A stretch of 64,000 nucleotides of DNA. It comes from Liolophura sinensis (taxonomy: Eukaryota > Mollusca > Polyplacophora > Chitonida > Chitonidae). The DNA lies in contig NC_088295.1 in NCBI RefSeq assembly GCF_032854445.1, positions 80,692,028 to 80,756,027 on the forward strand, read 5' to 3'. The position numbers and the translations under genes are program-made. The notes beneath the pieces were generated by a model. That model made no database searches and was not told the origin of the DNA. It worked only from the letters and a program-made list of their open reading frames with translations. This document shows positions 23,708 through 35,600 of this stretch, in pieces; positions within the stretch are counted from its first letter, which is position 1, and every line of letters starts with the position of its first letter.

Positions 23708-25497
23708 AAACTGGTGTAAATGTGACCTGTGTTATCTCTGAATGAGCCTAGTGATTGTAAGGAAGAAACAACAAACCAATTAAGCAAACGTAGATTAAAT
23801 ATTTCATAACCTGGTAGCTGCCCAGTAACTAATCAGTTCTTGCCTCATCATAGACAGATGAAAGATTTGTTTAAACATTAGCCACGTTCATCGATGACAT
23901 TCGCAAACCTCCTCAACTATGTGGTTATGTATTATTGTTTATTTATCTTTTCTTCCCCGAAATTCTTGATCTCTTGTTTGGTACACCTGTAGAAACACGT
24001 GGTTCCTGAACTTAACTACAATATGCCACACATTCAAGGACGTTTGAAACACAGGTAGTGTGGTTAATCACTTTATAATTAACAGTCCTTATCTCTAATC
24101 CAATAATGAGATTGGCGGGTAAAATTCTCTCGAGTAGACATAATGGAAAACCCCACAAAGCCGGTTCTCTCGCCTCCTTCCGGATCAATGACACTGTCAG
24201 TAATCCCCTACACACCTGAATTAGACATCAAAGCGTAGCGTCGTGAAGAACATACGTGTTATTATAATTAGACAGGGCAGCTGTAGGTCTCATTTCGCTC
24301 GTACACTGGGCCTGCATACCTTCACTTCTGCACCACAGCAACCTTTGACATTCAGGGGACTGCCTTTTGAATCATTTTGTTTACTTGGTGCCAGAGTGAT
24401 TTCTCAGCAACCTACGGGGCAACGGGGCCGTGCTGGTAACCCCTTGCTCTACTACCGGAACTTATCAACAACAACAAATAAGAAATGGACATTGCCGAAC
24501 TCACACCATGGCACCTGAAGGTACTTGTAGCATACACAGTAACGCTTATGTTCGTACTGAACATTCCCACAAAGGTTAATATGTCCTTAACCTTCATCAT
24601 TGATTGTTAACTCGATATTAGAGGGGTTATTTAATAGGTACATGTACAGACCGAAGTTTCTGCGGAGAGTCAGATACTGTGGAGTTCACGAGTTGAGACA
24701 ACTGAAATAGGATGCTTTACAACACGTCCCGCAGCCCGGAGAGTATAGATCAGGCCTAGTACCTGAATCCCAGACACCCAGGTGTGAGAAATCTGAACGG
24801 GTTCTCCGTGGACGTGTGGTAGTCACGTCAGCCAGTCCGAGTGGACTCTCCTCAGTTCTGTACTGCTTGTTAGCGTGGACTTCTGCCCGAAAACACAGAC
24901 AGAGCTGTGTTACCCTTATTGCCAGGTGTTGCGATCTTTTGACTGGGATGTTTCAGTGCGATAACTGACCACCATCGGCTGATGACCAGCCCTTCCCCAG
25001 TAGCACGTTAGTCGATCCCCTGATCGAGTTTGGCGAAGCAAATGTGGATTTAGGCTAAACATTACCAACACATGTGAGTACACGCTCTTTCTCACACAAA
25101 CTCCTGTATGTAAATCTAAAATGTGTGTCGTCAACAAATAATTACAACTGTAGTTTTCCGTTCCTACTTTGGCCTTAATTTTGCATTTGTGCAGTCTGTC
25201 TTCGAGTATCAGTCTCTTGTGTGACCGACGTAGTCATATTTACTGGCTCACTATCAAGTCTCACCTCATTTAACAATTATGTAACAAAAAAAGGCTCTGG
25301 TCTGTTACACATTTCGTAAATAAACGTCTTTGTTTAACAGACAAACGCTCTGTTTGTGCGACGATCCGCCTGCATCATCTGCACGACGTGACATACCTGA
25401 ACTAGGGATAGATGTTACATGGCATGAAGATGCAACCTCCCCAGTCACTCAGAAACGCGCATGGCTTAAGAGTGATGTGCATTAGAAAACCTATCGC
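23708..25497. other. Upstream DNA, no gene seen
   Basis: Short ORFs only, including 91 codons at 24243, without domain signatures. Confidence 0.6.
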
Positions 25498-25508
25498 ATC
25501 CGTATGGA

Positions 25509-25778
25509 GGGGCCTCCGTGGCTCAGTCGGTTAACGCGCTAGCGCAGCGTAATGACCCAGGAGCCTCTCACCAATGCGGTCGCTCTGAGTTCAGGTCCAG
25601 CTCATGCTGGCTTCTTCTCCGGCCGTAAGTGGGAAGGTCTGCCAGCAACCTGCGGATAGTCGTGGGTTTCCGCCGGGCTCTGCCCGGTTTCCACCCACCA
25701 TAATGCTGGCCGCCATCGTATAAGTGAAATATTCTTGAGTACGGCGTAAAACACCAATCAAATAAATAAATAAATAAA
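25509..25778 (+). mobile_element. SINE-A, full-length reference copy
   Basis: tRNA-derived SINE of about 270 bp. The head contains TGGCTCAGTCGG (fits the pol III A box TRGCNNAGYNGG) and, about 65 nt on, AGTTCAGGTCC (B-box-like). The body contains GGGTTTCCGCCGGGCTC and CCACCATAATGCTGGCC, then GTACGGCGTAAAACACC and an (AAAT)n tail. A perfect 11-bp target-site duplication, ATCCGTATGGA, flanks it at 25498-25508 and 25778-25788. The Leu/Ser-like tRNA origin is inference. Confidence 0.9.
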
Positions 25779-26337
25779 TCCGTATGGATGTTGATCATTT
25801 CTGGTGTTGACTTCAATACATTCCAGTATTGATGTTGACAATGTAATGATGTCTATTTGATTGACTGACAGTATAATTGGAGATCTACTGATTAACAGAA
25901 TAATTTTGTGCAGAAAGAAAGAAGTAAGGAATTCAATAAAGAATTATATATGGACGGAAATTAAGTGTTGAAGAATAACTGATCTAGTGAATGATACAAA
26001 AAGTGGCGAGACCGCAGAAAACCTGCGAAAAACATGCACAACATGATGTCAACAGTTCAGCTCTCTACTACCTCAAAATTAACCTCCCGGTACTAGTTAC
26101 TAACGGAAGACAGCCATAGAATCTTAAAATCTCACGACAATGTTAAAAATTTTAAGGCAACAGATGAAGTCGATCGGGTTATTTTGTTGTAAATTCTCTA
26201 AAAGCTAGTCTGTTGAAAAATTGTGCCTGGTTAGACGGTTTTATAAGTAAAGTATTGGTTCTGCTGAAGGAGGTGTGTGCATGACAGCTTGATCAAAGGC
26301 CTCTATCGATCACTGACCGAGGCCAGTGTGGCAGGGC

Positions 26338-26345
26338 TGACGTCA
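26338..26345. promoter_or_regulatory. Perfect palindromic CRE-like site
   Basis: TGACGTCA, the full cAMP-response-element palindrome, lies about 2.5 kb upstream of the PDE11 ATG. The same octamer also occurs near 6665 and 37188, so it may be chance. It is noted because the gene product degrades cAMP. Confidence 0.15.
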
Positions 26346-27130
26346 ATAGTCTTTTAAGGTGTCATTATATATGTCACCTTCCGAGTAAATTAAAAACGAT
26401 CTTTTGTAAAACAGCATACTATGTATTGTAGTGTAGTGATGTTGGCGACACGTTTAACGGAAAGGGCATTATTGTCAATGCAAGGCGAGATTGATTCATG
26501 CTTTGGCGAATTGTCCTGGCTGTGAGAATGTGTAAATCAAAGTTCTACGCTCGATTACTGCCATGTCCTCACAGCGGACCATCGCCTCAAACAACAGGCC
26601 TTATTTCGTTATACATATAGATGTTTTGACGAGGAGGTGAAATGTTTTTTTTTTTTTCGCAGAGAGATAGTGATTTAAGGCCACTGGGCGTTGGGATCGA
26701 TGCCTGTCAATATGGCACTGGTGGACGAGATCACTTGGCTCAGCTTGAACAAAATCGCTGCTGTTTTGGAGAAAAGCTTTGGGCAATTCAGATGGCTTTA
26801 TGTGTTATTACAAACTGCACCATGCACACACATGTTGTTGTTGTTTTGTGCTTAGTAACAGGAGAGCAACGTATGGTTGCTGTTAACCTTTTAGCATGTA
26901 AAGGACAATCAAATTAGGACTCCGAGTATGTAAATAAAATCAACTACCAACGCTGCTATATAGAACTTAACCTACTTGATGAAATTTATGTCTTTTTTCA
27001 TATGGATAGGTTGAGCCGTTTATAAGCCACGTTATTTCGTGCATGAATACAGATGTTTGGAGTTGAATGTAACTAAGCAATTTCTGAAGTGAGTTTTATC
27101 AAAATTCCGTTCCAGGAATTAAATACATTA

Positions 27131-27217
27131 TTATTTGTATGATAGGAAATTATGCTTTATTATTTATGTAATAGGAAACTATGCTTTATTATATGTGTGA
27201 CAGTATGCTATCGTTGT
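27131..27217. repeat. 29-bp tandem repeat, 3 copies
   Basis: TTATTTGTATGATAGGAAAT plus TATGCTTTA recurs at 27160 and 27189 with substitutions. It is AT-rich and non-coding. Confidence 0.8.
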
Positions 27218-28000
27218 TAGTTCCCGTTATGTACGATTTTCTTAATGTACCAACGTAACAGGAGCCAATGCTGCAAACTAATTTTTATTCTGAAATTAAT
27301 TTCCTGTTCTGTTCGTCAGTGTATTTTTTCACTTTCACATACATAACGTGAACTTCAAGTACGTGAATACATCATGTAATTGCGTGGAGGCGTACATTTC
27401 CGGAGGTATGTAACTATTCTTGACAGCAGCTCTGTAACTGTTGCAAGCGTGTTGCCAATCATCAGTACATGTATACAACGCGTTGGGCGTCACAATGGAT
27501 TGACACTATGCTGTTCTGCTTGTTAACAATGCGAATTATCTAATGACATTCCTCGAGTTCTCCCCTACTGATTAACGAGACGACAAATGGTTCATATTGC
27601 TCTGTGAAACTTCAGTTTAACTGTACAGCATTTTACACATTATTGATGTTGGATAACAAGTGCATAGCCCTGGCTGTTAAACAAGATTAATGTTTGTATC
27701 GACGACACGCCAACGGCTAACGGCTTATCTATGTCGACTTTTCGGTTGGCATAAATGCTCCATAGTTTTTGTTAAAAACCTTTCTGCTCTCTAGAAAAAG
27801 CTAAATCTTTTCTACAGGTCAGTGTAATAACAGCGCCATCACAGCGACCCTGTGCCGTTATAATGTCAATTCACCAACAAATGTTAAAGTTTCAAGATTA
27901 AATAACGCCAGTTTCGCAAGTCCTTTCTCTGTACGACCAGGAATTACCACATAGAAGGCGTCCGTTAAGGTAAATACGAGCCATTCATCGCAGATTCCGC

Positions 28001-28009
28001 TATATATAG
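28001..28009 (+). promoter_or_regulatory. Candidate TATA box upstream of PDE11
   Basis: TATATATAG sits inside the short imperfect palindrome CCGCTATATATAGCAGCGG, 577 nt upstream of the putative leader acceptor. It could set a start site near 28035 for a non-coding first exon. No initiator or donor could be assigned with confidence. Confidence 0.22.
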
Positions 28010-28585
28010 CAGCGGAGCAGCTACTTTACTTTGTTGGAATGGGAATACGAGGGGGAAAAAACTGTCAAAATTGATTCAGCGTTTCTTGTAAAAGCGAAAA
28101 GCTAGCCTGGTATTATCCAACGTAAACCGTCTGTAATCACAAATACCGGAGATACTTTCGCTCTTCCTAGCGCCACCCGATGACAATCATACCCCTACTT
28201 CACTTCTTCAGTCGTCTTCCTATGGACGTATCAAATGTATCGATCGGACAGCCGTCGTCTAATTGGTGGAGCATTTCAAGGCAGTGGCTATGGCCCATAC
28301 GGTCAATACTACAAACCTACACACTTGGTAGTCGATAGCGCACTGCGCAGGCCCACGTGCTACTGCCGCCTTATGACAAGTTGGATGAGTACAGATATAG
28401 CGGGCTGGTGTGTATGATCGACCTTCCCGCTCACGAACTCACATACCGGACAAGCAGATAGCCACAGGTAGCGGTTAGTTAGCAACATGTACAACACTTA
28501 GCCAGGTTTCCAGCGCTTCAGTTGCAATGCAACCTGAAGCTATATCTAAACACTATCTAACTTCTATATTTCTTTTTTGTTTCAG

Positions 28586-28833
28586 CAAAACGGGAAATAT
28601 TTTGGAAGGTGGAAACAGTTTTCTGACAGTTTCAAGGGAACTCACGGAGGCGTAGTCAGTTGTGGTCGATGAGCTGTGTTGTGTGACATGTGAATGTACA
28701 GGCAAACAACACCATGAAGCAAGAGGCTTTATTTTACTGTTACAGTGTGCAACACTGTGGCTGTGTCTTTCCTGTGGGCGACAGGCTAAGTAAGAGAAGT
28801 TTGTAGCGTTACCACAACAACAGCAACTGGAGA
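28586..28833 (+). other. Probable 5' UTR of PDE11 (exon start uncertain)
   Basis: A good polypyrimidine-AG acceptor (TTTCTTTTTTGTTTCAG, ending 28585) precedes the start exon by 248 nt, so the coding exon may be the second transcribed exon with one or more non-coding exons upstream. The stretch holds three short upstream ORFs (28688, 28694, 28714). Without transcript data the true 5' end cannot be set. Confidence 0.4.
28714..28806 (+). other. Upstream ORF in PDE11 leader
   Basis: ATG with A at -3 (ACCATGA) opens a 30-codon ORF ending at TAG 28804-28806, 27 nt before the main ATG and in the same frame. Two shorter uORFs precede it: ATG-TGA at 28688-28693, and a 7-codon ORF at 28694-28717 whose TGA overlaps this ATG. 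They could lower translation of the main frame if this leader is used. Confidence 0.4.
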
Positions 28834-29640
28834 ATGGCCGCTTTAACTTTTCCAAAGGTCGAGGAATGGCTTGACGCCAATCCAGAGAACACTCAGGATT
28901 ATTTCTTACGCAAAGCTGACATGATTTTGGTGAATAAATGGTTGGTGGCGCACGGATTTCAGACAATTCAAGAGTACCTGTCGGGTCGACGTGGATCTCT
29001 GTCTCAGGACAGCAGCACGCCTAATTCTCCCGTAGAGCTAAAATGTGGAGACGGCTTCTTCTCCGAAACCCGGCACCATAGATCAAACTCCAAGAAACAC
29101 CTACGACAGGATTTCGCGAAGTCTAAAATGAGAAACATGTTCAGAACTTACGAGCTGCCTGCCTCGAGTGATACAAGCACTGAAGCTCGACGGAGCAGTC
29201 TGAAGGAGATGAGACAGTACAAGTCTCTACCCCCGACATCTATAAACATGTTGAGCATGCTGATTCAGTCCAGAGTACGTCTACCTCGATACCCCAGCAA
29301 AGACGCCGATATGAAGCGTGAATTGAGGCATATTAATGAGAGAGATTTCTTCCTGGAGATAGTCAAAGATATCTCTAACGATCTCGATATAAAGAGTCTT
29401 AGTACGAAAATAGTTGCCAATGTTGGCTTGCTTGTGGATGCTGACAATGGGTCCTTGTTCTTTGTGGAAAATAAAGCTGGCAAACAAATTCTTGTGTCGA
29501 AACTTTTCGACGTTCACACGGGAGCTAACATTCTGCCCGCCTCTGAGGTTGAGTGGACGACTCAGGTACCATGGGGGAAGGGAATCATAGGTCACGTGGC
29601 AGAGACAGGGGATACGGTTAACCTAAGGCATGCCGGACAG
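28834..29640 (+). CDS. PDE11A: PDE11 coding exon 1: N-terminus and first half of GAF-A
   Basis: Codes residues 1-269 and ends in phase 0 at CAG|GTAAGT. The start ATG has A at -3 and G at +4, an in-frame stop lies upstream (TAG at 28804), and the N-terminus lines up with the long vertebrate PDE11A4 form, so this start is well supported. Seen: RRGS at 52-55 and RRSS at 119-122 (PKA/PKG-type consensus), a serine-rich linker at 55-65, SLPPTS at 131-136, and the start of GAF-A ([18 protein letters not shown], about 168-185; [12 protein letters not shown], 201-212; [11 protein letters not shown], 245-255). The frame runs on past the donor to a TAG at 29749, which is intronic read-through. Confidence 0.93.
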
Positions 29641-32600
29641 GTAAGTGGTCACAGTGCTCTTATCGGAGTCGTAATATGCCTTGCCCCTGCACAAATAACA
29701 CTTCTTCTGCAACAGAATTTAAGCTGCACTACAAATCACTGGCACATTTAGGAGGCTGTATAATGTTAGAAAATTTCCGATGTCATATCCAACTGAACAT
29801 TCCCATTTTGTTCACATAAGGCCTGCATTGCTTCCAAATATTATTGAACTAACATTGCATAAAGCTACCTTATGTAAAAGTTGGAGATATACCATGTTTC
29901 CTTGTTTTTATATGTTAATACATAATATATTTTACACGCTAACAGGAATATTTGTATATAGAATGATTAGTATCGTGCACATTCATATAAACAGACGTAA
30001 ATTTTAAAATATCCAGAGACTGCATATTGCTTTATTGCATCTTTCAATTACCAGATTGGTTTGTGGTGTTTAAAATGTATTGTTATAGAATACCCTTCTC
30101 CACGGACGATTAGTAAAAGGTCAATATCTGCATTGTTCTGTAACATTTCCTTCTTTTTTATATATCATAGGACATTGTAATCTAACACAAGTGGATTCTT
30201 GTGTGCTTTGTTATGATTCCATAAGTTCAGGTTTTTGAAGACGTTAAATAAATCCTGAGAATAAATGAATTACTGGTGACGTTTTTAGAGCTTTCTGGCC
30301 ACCGATAAAATCAGCGACTTACTTAATTCCTTAAGAACTTCCCTCCATCGCGTACATCGAATCGTGTTTGTAAATGGCTTGTGGTTCTCCTGTTAAATAC
30401 AGTGCTTACATTTGCCGGTTATGGTCTTTTATTGCCTGTTGCCTTGAAGACGAAAGGACAGTAATCTCGCCAGCGCGCAGTGCATAACAACATTTCCTTG
30501 AGGTCTATTTGGCCTAATGTAATTACTGAAGTATCACCCGAACAAAATGGCTTACCCGCTCCTAACGTAGCGCACATGCTGGTGATTCCTTGGTACTGGT
30601 AATAAGCCGGTTAAACCTGAGAGTTACGTAGCATCCTATTCGTATCCTTCCGCGTGTCTCCACGGCTATCATCAAGTTTCAAGGCCAACCTTGTCGTTTA
30701 ATGTGATGACCTGCCCAACCACATTTCCCCAGGGAAGCATTCCACAAACTCACTAAATTCTGTGACATTATCTCCTCCGGCCATAGCACTTTCACGTATT
30801 GACCACAAGCTTTGTCATATATCTACTAGAGTCATCGTGATTGGGACTTGATAATTCTTTGCCTATCTGCTTATCTTTGTAATAATCTTCAAACAAACTG
30901 CATTTTCAAATTCAAATGCCTTATAAGAACGATAAACACAATACTTGCAGTTAAGGATTTACCTGTTAACAGTACAAGTAAACCTGGGGATACAACTAGA
31001 TATGTGTATTACATATTCCGTTTCGAATGCAAGGCGATCACTTAAACGGAAGTCTGCAAAAGGGGGAACTCAGCGTAATCGGCTAATTGGTCTTTCTTGT
31101 CTCCAGCGTCAAATGCTGACAGGACAACCTGCGTTTTAGTGGCAACAAACGACTCTACAAGTCGTTCCGTAGGCCATTGTCTGATCTCCCGGTCAGTCGT
31201 AACATTGACTCAACGAGGGGCTTATAGCAAGACGACAAGAGCTTTTTGTCCCAGCTATTTCCACTTTGACCTTGTTAATTCCAAAAGTAAAGAAGTTGAG
31301 TACTGCATTACCTGGAAATTTTGAGTGTAAGTTTTAAACTGGTTAACTACCATACTGCATCTATTACCTGTGGAACTGTAGCATTTAAATCAGGCATCGA
31401 TGACACAAGCTCATGAAAATAGATTTCCACGTGTCTCCAATTGTGCATATTTCTACACTGAATACTACAATATTTCCAACGTTAATCCATTGTTGCATTT
31501 ACATTTTCAATCTTCTACCACAATTTTAAAAGTTTGCAGCGGTATAAATATTTCAGCTTGTGGTAATATTAATATAACAATCATAATAGGTAAAAGCGTA
31601 AAAAAATTACTCTAGAACTGTAAAGATTGTAAAACCATGGACTGTAGAAGTGTAAAAAAATTATATCGACGGACTGCAGAAGTGGAACATTTTATAACCA
31701 TAGTCTATGGTCTGCATTGGTATAAAGATTTACGGACCACGGGATGTAAAAATGTAAACATTCATAAACTTTTTAGACTTGTAAACTTTTTAGACTCAAG
31801 TGATGAGTAGTTTATACAATTGAAAACAGTTTATGTCCATTGCCTGTATAAGTGTAAACGTTTTATAACTAGAGTCTGTTCAGTATTCATTTTGTTTGTG
31901 CGGTATAAAGAACTGCCAACTTGAGAAGAACAACACTTTCAGTATATTTTGTTGGCAAAATTTAACAGTTCCAATTTGTTTCTGCAACAGAATAAAACAT
32001 TTGCATTCGTGTTTGTGGTCATTTTCCACCGTCTACTAGAGGTTATCTAAGGCTTGTTTAAAAATATGTACGTAATCATTTTACACCATCTATTAGAGAC
32101 TATCTAAGACCTGTTTGAAAATGTGAATATGATTATATTCCACCATCTAAGACGTGTAGTCTTAGAGCCTATCCAAGACATGTTTGCAAATGTGCATGTA
32201 CTCCATTTTCCATCATCTATTAGTGACTATCGAAGGCCTGTAAATATCTATGTGATCATTTTCCTCAGCCCATTTCCTTGAAATCAAATGTTACAAAAAT
32301 GTCTATGCAGAGCCGTGCTATGCTCATTTTCCTCCGCGTACTACACTGCAGAGAGAGGAATTACATAATGCTGTAAAGTTACACTGTGTGATAATTCCTT
32401 AGCAACGTAACACAGCTACTTGTATGTAACCTGACAATACCCATTTCCATCACTTGTCTACCTTCAGGCGTTGTTATTTCCATCGGGACACTCTGTTCAC
32501 CAAAAACGTGTCTCTAGTCGGCATGAATTACAACGGGTGTGATCATGTATGGCACCATGCAAACCCTGGGTGGTGTACCGCATTACCTTCTTAAAACTTT

Positions 32601-35600
32601 CGCATCGACCAGCACAGGAAACTATTAGTGCTGTGTTCTTTTCATCCCAGTAAATAAGCTCAAAGAAAACCATGTTACTGGCTTTACCAGGGTTTCCAGG
32701 CCTCCCACTGGGCCAGCTAAGCTGTTGAAAAACGATACGCTTGCAATCTTCACACAGCTCAGTTGCAAAACATACTAGAGCACCGCTCTATTTCAGTGAG
32801 AGCGTAAACGTAATTCCAGGCAATCCGCAGGTGAAACATTTTTTTTTCGACAGACATATTGAATCGGTGCATCTGGCTAAAAGCTGATGTCGATGAGATC
32901 TGTTGATTTGGTATTGACAGGTGCAGGTGTTTGATAGGCACAGGTGTTTGAAAGTCACGTATTAACTGAACACACTATGAACGTCAATGTCAATCTGTTG
33001 ACGTATTTTGTGGACGCGTAATATGCCTCTTAATGGGTCAAGGTCATCCCCCTACCCCGAGTGTTTAATGGCATGATAGCATGCAGGCGTATGGACAATA
33101 CTAGTAATAATCATACCTTATTCGTTCAAGCCAGGATATTTGATTTGATTCTGCGATAAGAACACCGAACATCATGTGTGATTACTAGAATCACCAATGC
33201 TACGGACATACTTTAGTCCAGCATTTATGGATGTGAGACCAGGTAATGTAGACCGCCTTATGCCTTAATTTGTCAACAATTTTTACATATAACATGACAC
33301 ATTTTTATACTCCAGTTGTTGTAAATTATCCGAAATATACATATCCAGAACTAAAATGAAATATTTTCTCAAATGAATCAGTGTAGGGTGATCTTTCATA
33401 GAATAAGTAGCAAAAGTGTGGAAAAATGTTGGCAAGTTGTAAGATTCTTCGCGACATTCCCATTCCCATTATGCTTGTTTATAATTCTCATATTATTATC
33501 ATATTTTTCATTACTGTTAATGAGCGCTGATGTATGAGCATCTTTTATACTTTTGCCATTCAGATATCAACCACACATCCATCCACGTAGAATTTCAGCT
33601 TTCATTTTGCAGACGATTGGTCTATAAGTATGTCTGTTGTGAACGCTCTGTTATGTATAATGGTGTTATTTGGAGATTGTGTTTTGAAGACCGGTCGTCA
33701 CGGCCCGGATAAAATGCCTGTGTTTTCAATTGCTCGGACAACATACATAAGGTCAGGGTTCAGGGTTAGCCTGGGCGGCGAGCTTTTCGCGACTTCCTAC
33801 CTCGGATATTATCGGGAGCCTTGTAGTGGCAACAAGCTGTCGAGAGCGGTCGTAAAACAGTTTACGTGGCTTTACATGAAGTTGGTTGGTGATTACTTAG
33901 TCTTGTATCAGTTTTACGTGCAAACTTTGAATGATTTGCGCGTGAAATTCCAATGTGGGAAAGTTTGTCAGTGACTCTTTGATTGACCTCCATCGTATAT
34001 TGGAAATTTTTTTGGGTACGACATGAAATACCAATCAATCAATCAATCAATCTTTGGTGGAGAGAGTTTTCGACCAGTTTTGCTGAGCGAGGAAAATGTC
34101 ATGCGTATTCCAAAGACTGTAAGAATGTAAAACCGTTAATAATGTCGCTATGGTGACAGTACACACAGTTCCAGTTAACATTTTAATTTTCTACATCGAT
34201 GATCATATTAGAATAGAGCGAGCGTGCCGTCTGTTACCTGAAGCGTCTGCCGAATACATGAATATGTATGAGGGCTTGTATCCTCATGTATCTTCATAAT
34301 GGCAGATCCTACATAGATCTAAAATAGCGTCATTTCTCTGGTTTGTTCAGATGGGGATGTTACCATCGATGCCTTGCTTTCGCGATTGTGTATATACATC
34401 ATATTACTCTCTTAAACAATATAGTTTATTAATATCTGGTCAAACTCATGTTTTAATACTTCTGCGCATATCGTCTGTTTCTTATTGTCTCCAACAAAGA
34501 ACATATCAAAACATATCATGGAAATCATATGGTACTGTCAGGTCATTAAATCTTGTCATGCTCATCCTTCGATACTTTTGCGTATAACGTCTTTGTTTCT
34601 TGTTTTCTCCAACCTAGATTATCATACCTCATAGAGTCATTCCCCGTTTCCATTGGTCGAGAGACGTTCACATGATATTCCGCAGAGCATGATGTACAAC
34701 AATCACGTGCCAAGGAATGCAACGTGACGCTCACAAAGTAATATCTAACGATCACGACGTAATATCTAACGATCACGTGCGTTTATTCCTTGGCGGTTTT
34801 CTCTCTTTGTTACATCTCCGACGTCTGACTGTTCGTGAAGTACCGTTAAACAAATGGTTTACGGTTATAGCTCCGTTATCGACGTGAAAATTCGGCAATT
34901 TAAGCACAAATCGAAAAGGTACACTGGTTTTTCGGTATAATAAAACATTTGGCGCATGTGGGAAGGGATATGAGGAATTGTCAGCTCTCGGAAAGTAATA
35001 TTCAAGTCGGGCTTTGCCTTCGTTGAATAGCACTTCTCTCGAGCTGACAATTCTGTAAGACGTGTCGGAAGTTGGAGGTCACGTGACCACCCTTTTGTGT
35101 CTAAAACAAAATGGCCGCCTAATGTTAAAGCATTGAGGAAAAGTCACTTTTGCCACTTCGCTAGGGCAAAAAGGCCTAGTTGTAAAACATAACGTCACGA
35201 AAGTGATTCAGAAAGACTCAGACTATCTGGAAAGCTGACAATTATACAAATACAACGGATACAAGACCGCTGATATTTTCTTTTTTTTGTTTGTTTCTTT
35301 TTTGTCACTTTATTATTGTGCTCAACGCTGACCATTGTCAATGCGTCTACAAGACGTGAGCATTTTGTTGTAATACATGCCACTTTAAGCGAAACTGTGT
35401 GTCCCATTTTCAATTAGCGTAGACATATTCAGGTTGAAATTTGTCATAAACACATTCAGCATTCTGGATTACAAGGTGTTCAGGTCGTTAAACAGATAAA
35501 CCTTAAACCCACTTGTAAGCCAGACATATATACATTAGTATGCCATCTTTTGGATTTTGTTCTTTATGAAACAAAGTTCCCCTGTGGACGAGAAAGGGTA

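Larger units (their letters stand above)
25789..28000. other. Proximal upstream region of PDE11
   Basis: Holds a TGACGTCA site (26338), a T-run near 26644 and a 29-bp triplet repeat (27131). No exon could be assigned. Confidence 0.5.

Noticed and set aside
25509-25600. tRNA-like sequence
   Set aside because: It has A- and B-box matches but no full cloverleaf, and is the head of a SINE with TSD and tail.
28553-28966. 137-codon minus-strand ORF
   Set aside because: Antisense shadow of the PDE11 leader and exon 1.
33630-33974. 114-codon ORF with a hydrophobic N-terminus and an ATG
   Set aside because: Short, inside intron 1, no recognisable domain and no promoter or polyA evidence; it may be chance.
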